Positions 6,402 to 7,047 of a DNA stretch of 7,047 bases are shown here, in pieces (position 1 is the first letter of the stretch; each line of letters begins with the position of its first letter). The position numbers and the translations under genes are program-made. The stretch is from an uncultured Fibrobacterota bacterium. Lineage in GTDB: Bacteria > Fibrobacterota > Chitinivibrionia > Chitinivibrionales > CAIOZP01. The stretch is from assembly GCA_903862805.1 (NCBI GenBank), contig CAIOZP010000023.1:1-7047 (forward strand). The letters run 5' to 3'. Below the pieces are notes generated by a model that searched no databases, was not told where the DNA came from, and saw only the letters and a program-made list of their open reading frames with translations.

Positions 6402-7047
6402 TTGAATTTCAGCCCTACCCCGCCGGTTCCGTCAGCAGCGGCCTCGCCGTCGAGGAAAAGGAAAGGCGCCAGTTTCCATGAAAGAAGTGCTTTACTTTCG
6501 CGAATACCCATTGGGCCATTGTCGTAACTGATCTCGGCTCCGACCTTTACATTGGGATTGATTGGTTTATATCCGCTGACACTGACTCCAAGCCCTTTGT
6601 CGCCCTGTGGAAGCGTGGTGCCGAATCGAACCTGCTGAAGTCCGAGGATCTCCTCAGCGCGGCGAGCGGTATAACCATAGACCTGACTCAGCAGAAGAGC
6701 ACCGGCGCGCCCCTGAAGATCGTTTGTCGACGTGCTACCACCGGAAAGTAGCGACGGGCGACCGAGCGTTAGCAAAGACATGATCTCGCCCTGATTGTAC
6801 ACAGGTGAAGATTGCAGAGTGATCTGCGGATCTTTCACGGTTCCATCTATGGAGATGAACACGGTATCGGTAGTGCCGCTTTGCAAATTTTCTATCGGAG
6901 CCAATGCGTGAAGACTCAGCTGCGGATTGTTTGAATAAAGGTCGTACTGAGTGAAACTGCCGCGATCAATCGTGAACAACCTGTCGAGAAAGGTGATCGT
7001 TCCGCTTGACACAGTGACAGTGCCGGAGACCTTCGGTATCATTGCAG
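6389..7047 (-). CDS. tamB: TamB-like translocation and assembly module protein, C-terminal part
   Basis: The frame is open to the right edge (the ATG at 7042 is internal; an Ala codon precedes it), so only the last 218 or so residues are seen. The visible part is the TamB/DUF490 C-terminal domain: beta-rich repeats such as GTVTVSSGTITFLDRLFTID, then DGTVKDPQITLQSSPVYNQG (about 66-85) and the conserved MSLLTLGRP (88-96). After this come an Ala/Gly/Leu-rich helix (GRAGALLLSQVYGYTARRAE), the EILGLQQVRF segment, alternating beta-strand stretches (KVGAEISY, ALLSWKL) and the end VGLKFKWEK. TamB proteins are anchored in the inner membrane and form a long hydrophobic beta-groove across the periplasm; the C-terminus contacts the TamA barrel. 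Its stop overlaps the next gene's start, so the pair is translated together. Full proteins of this family usually exceed 1,000 residues, so most of the gene lies outside. Confidence 0.9.
   Translation of the reverse strand, partial: AMIPKVSGTVTVSSGTITFLDRLFTIDRGSFTQYDLYSNNPQLSLHALAPIENLQSGTTDTVFISIDGTVKDPQITLQSSPVYNQGEIMSLLTLGRPSLLSGGSTSTNDLQGRAGALLLSQVYGYTARRAEEILGLQQVRFGTTLPQGDKGLGVSVSGYKPINPNVKVGAEISYDNGPMGIRESKALLSWKLAPFLFLDGEAAADGTGGVGLKFKWEK

Noticed and set aside
1..7047. CRISPR array, tRNA/rRNA, insertion sequence or attachment site
   Set aside because: I found no regularly spaced repeats, cloverleaf-like segments, transposase motifs or flanking direct repeats; the window is almost wholly filled by the seven genes.

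Overview
The window comes from a diderm (Gram-negative-type) bacterium. It encodes an outer-membrane Omp85 protein with POTRA domains and the C-terminal part of a TamB-like protein. No marker gene fixes the phylum. The mix of bacterial glycan-assembly genes with a reversed tamB-tamA order would fit an FCB-like or other non-proteobacterial lineage, but that is a weak inference.

Region 1 (about 1-4400, plus strand) is part of a surface-glycan biosynthesis cluster of five consecutive co-directional genes. They are: the 3' end of a GT4-type glycosyltransferase (3-401), a GT2-like transferase (395-1354), a second GT2 transferase with a C-terminal galactosyltransferase-like segment (1351-2157), a multi-pass GT-C enzyme resembling the GT22 mannosyltransferases (2183-3673), and a 230-residue protein (3708-4400) with HSKG and GNF motifs that I recognise only as a poorly described glycan-locus protein. 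The first three overlap by 7 and 4 bases. The next two gaps are 25 and 34 bases. The set looks like one operon whose promoter lies upstream of the window. Three soluble cytoplasmic-type transferases plus one membrane-embedded, lipid-linked-donor-type transferase suggest assembly of an oligosaccharide on a lipid carrier, or late decoration on the far side of the membrane. No flippase, polymerase or sugar-nucleotide gene is visible here.

Region 2 (about 4455-7047, minus strand) is a tamB-tamA pair. The tamB-like gene runs in from beyond the right edge and its stop codon overlaps the start of the Omp85 gene. The two products together would form a periplasm-spanning bridge and outer-membrane barrel for outer-membrane protein or lipid traffic.

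The two regions converge on a 54-base gap (4401-4454) and differ clearly in base composition: the glycan side is AT-rich and the tam side GC-richer. This fits the glycan genes being an accessory island next to a conserved envelope locus. I see no RNA genes, insertion sequences, CRISPR arrays or integrase/attachment sites. Nothing here amounts to a plainly new system. The best leads are the HSKG/GNF protein, the GT22-like bacterial transferase, and a cysteine in the otherwise highly conserved Omp85 RGF/Y motif.
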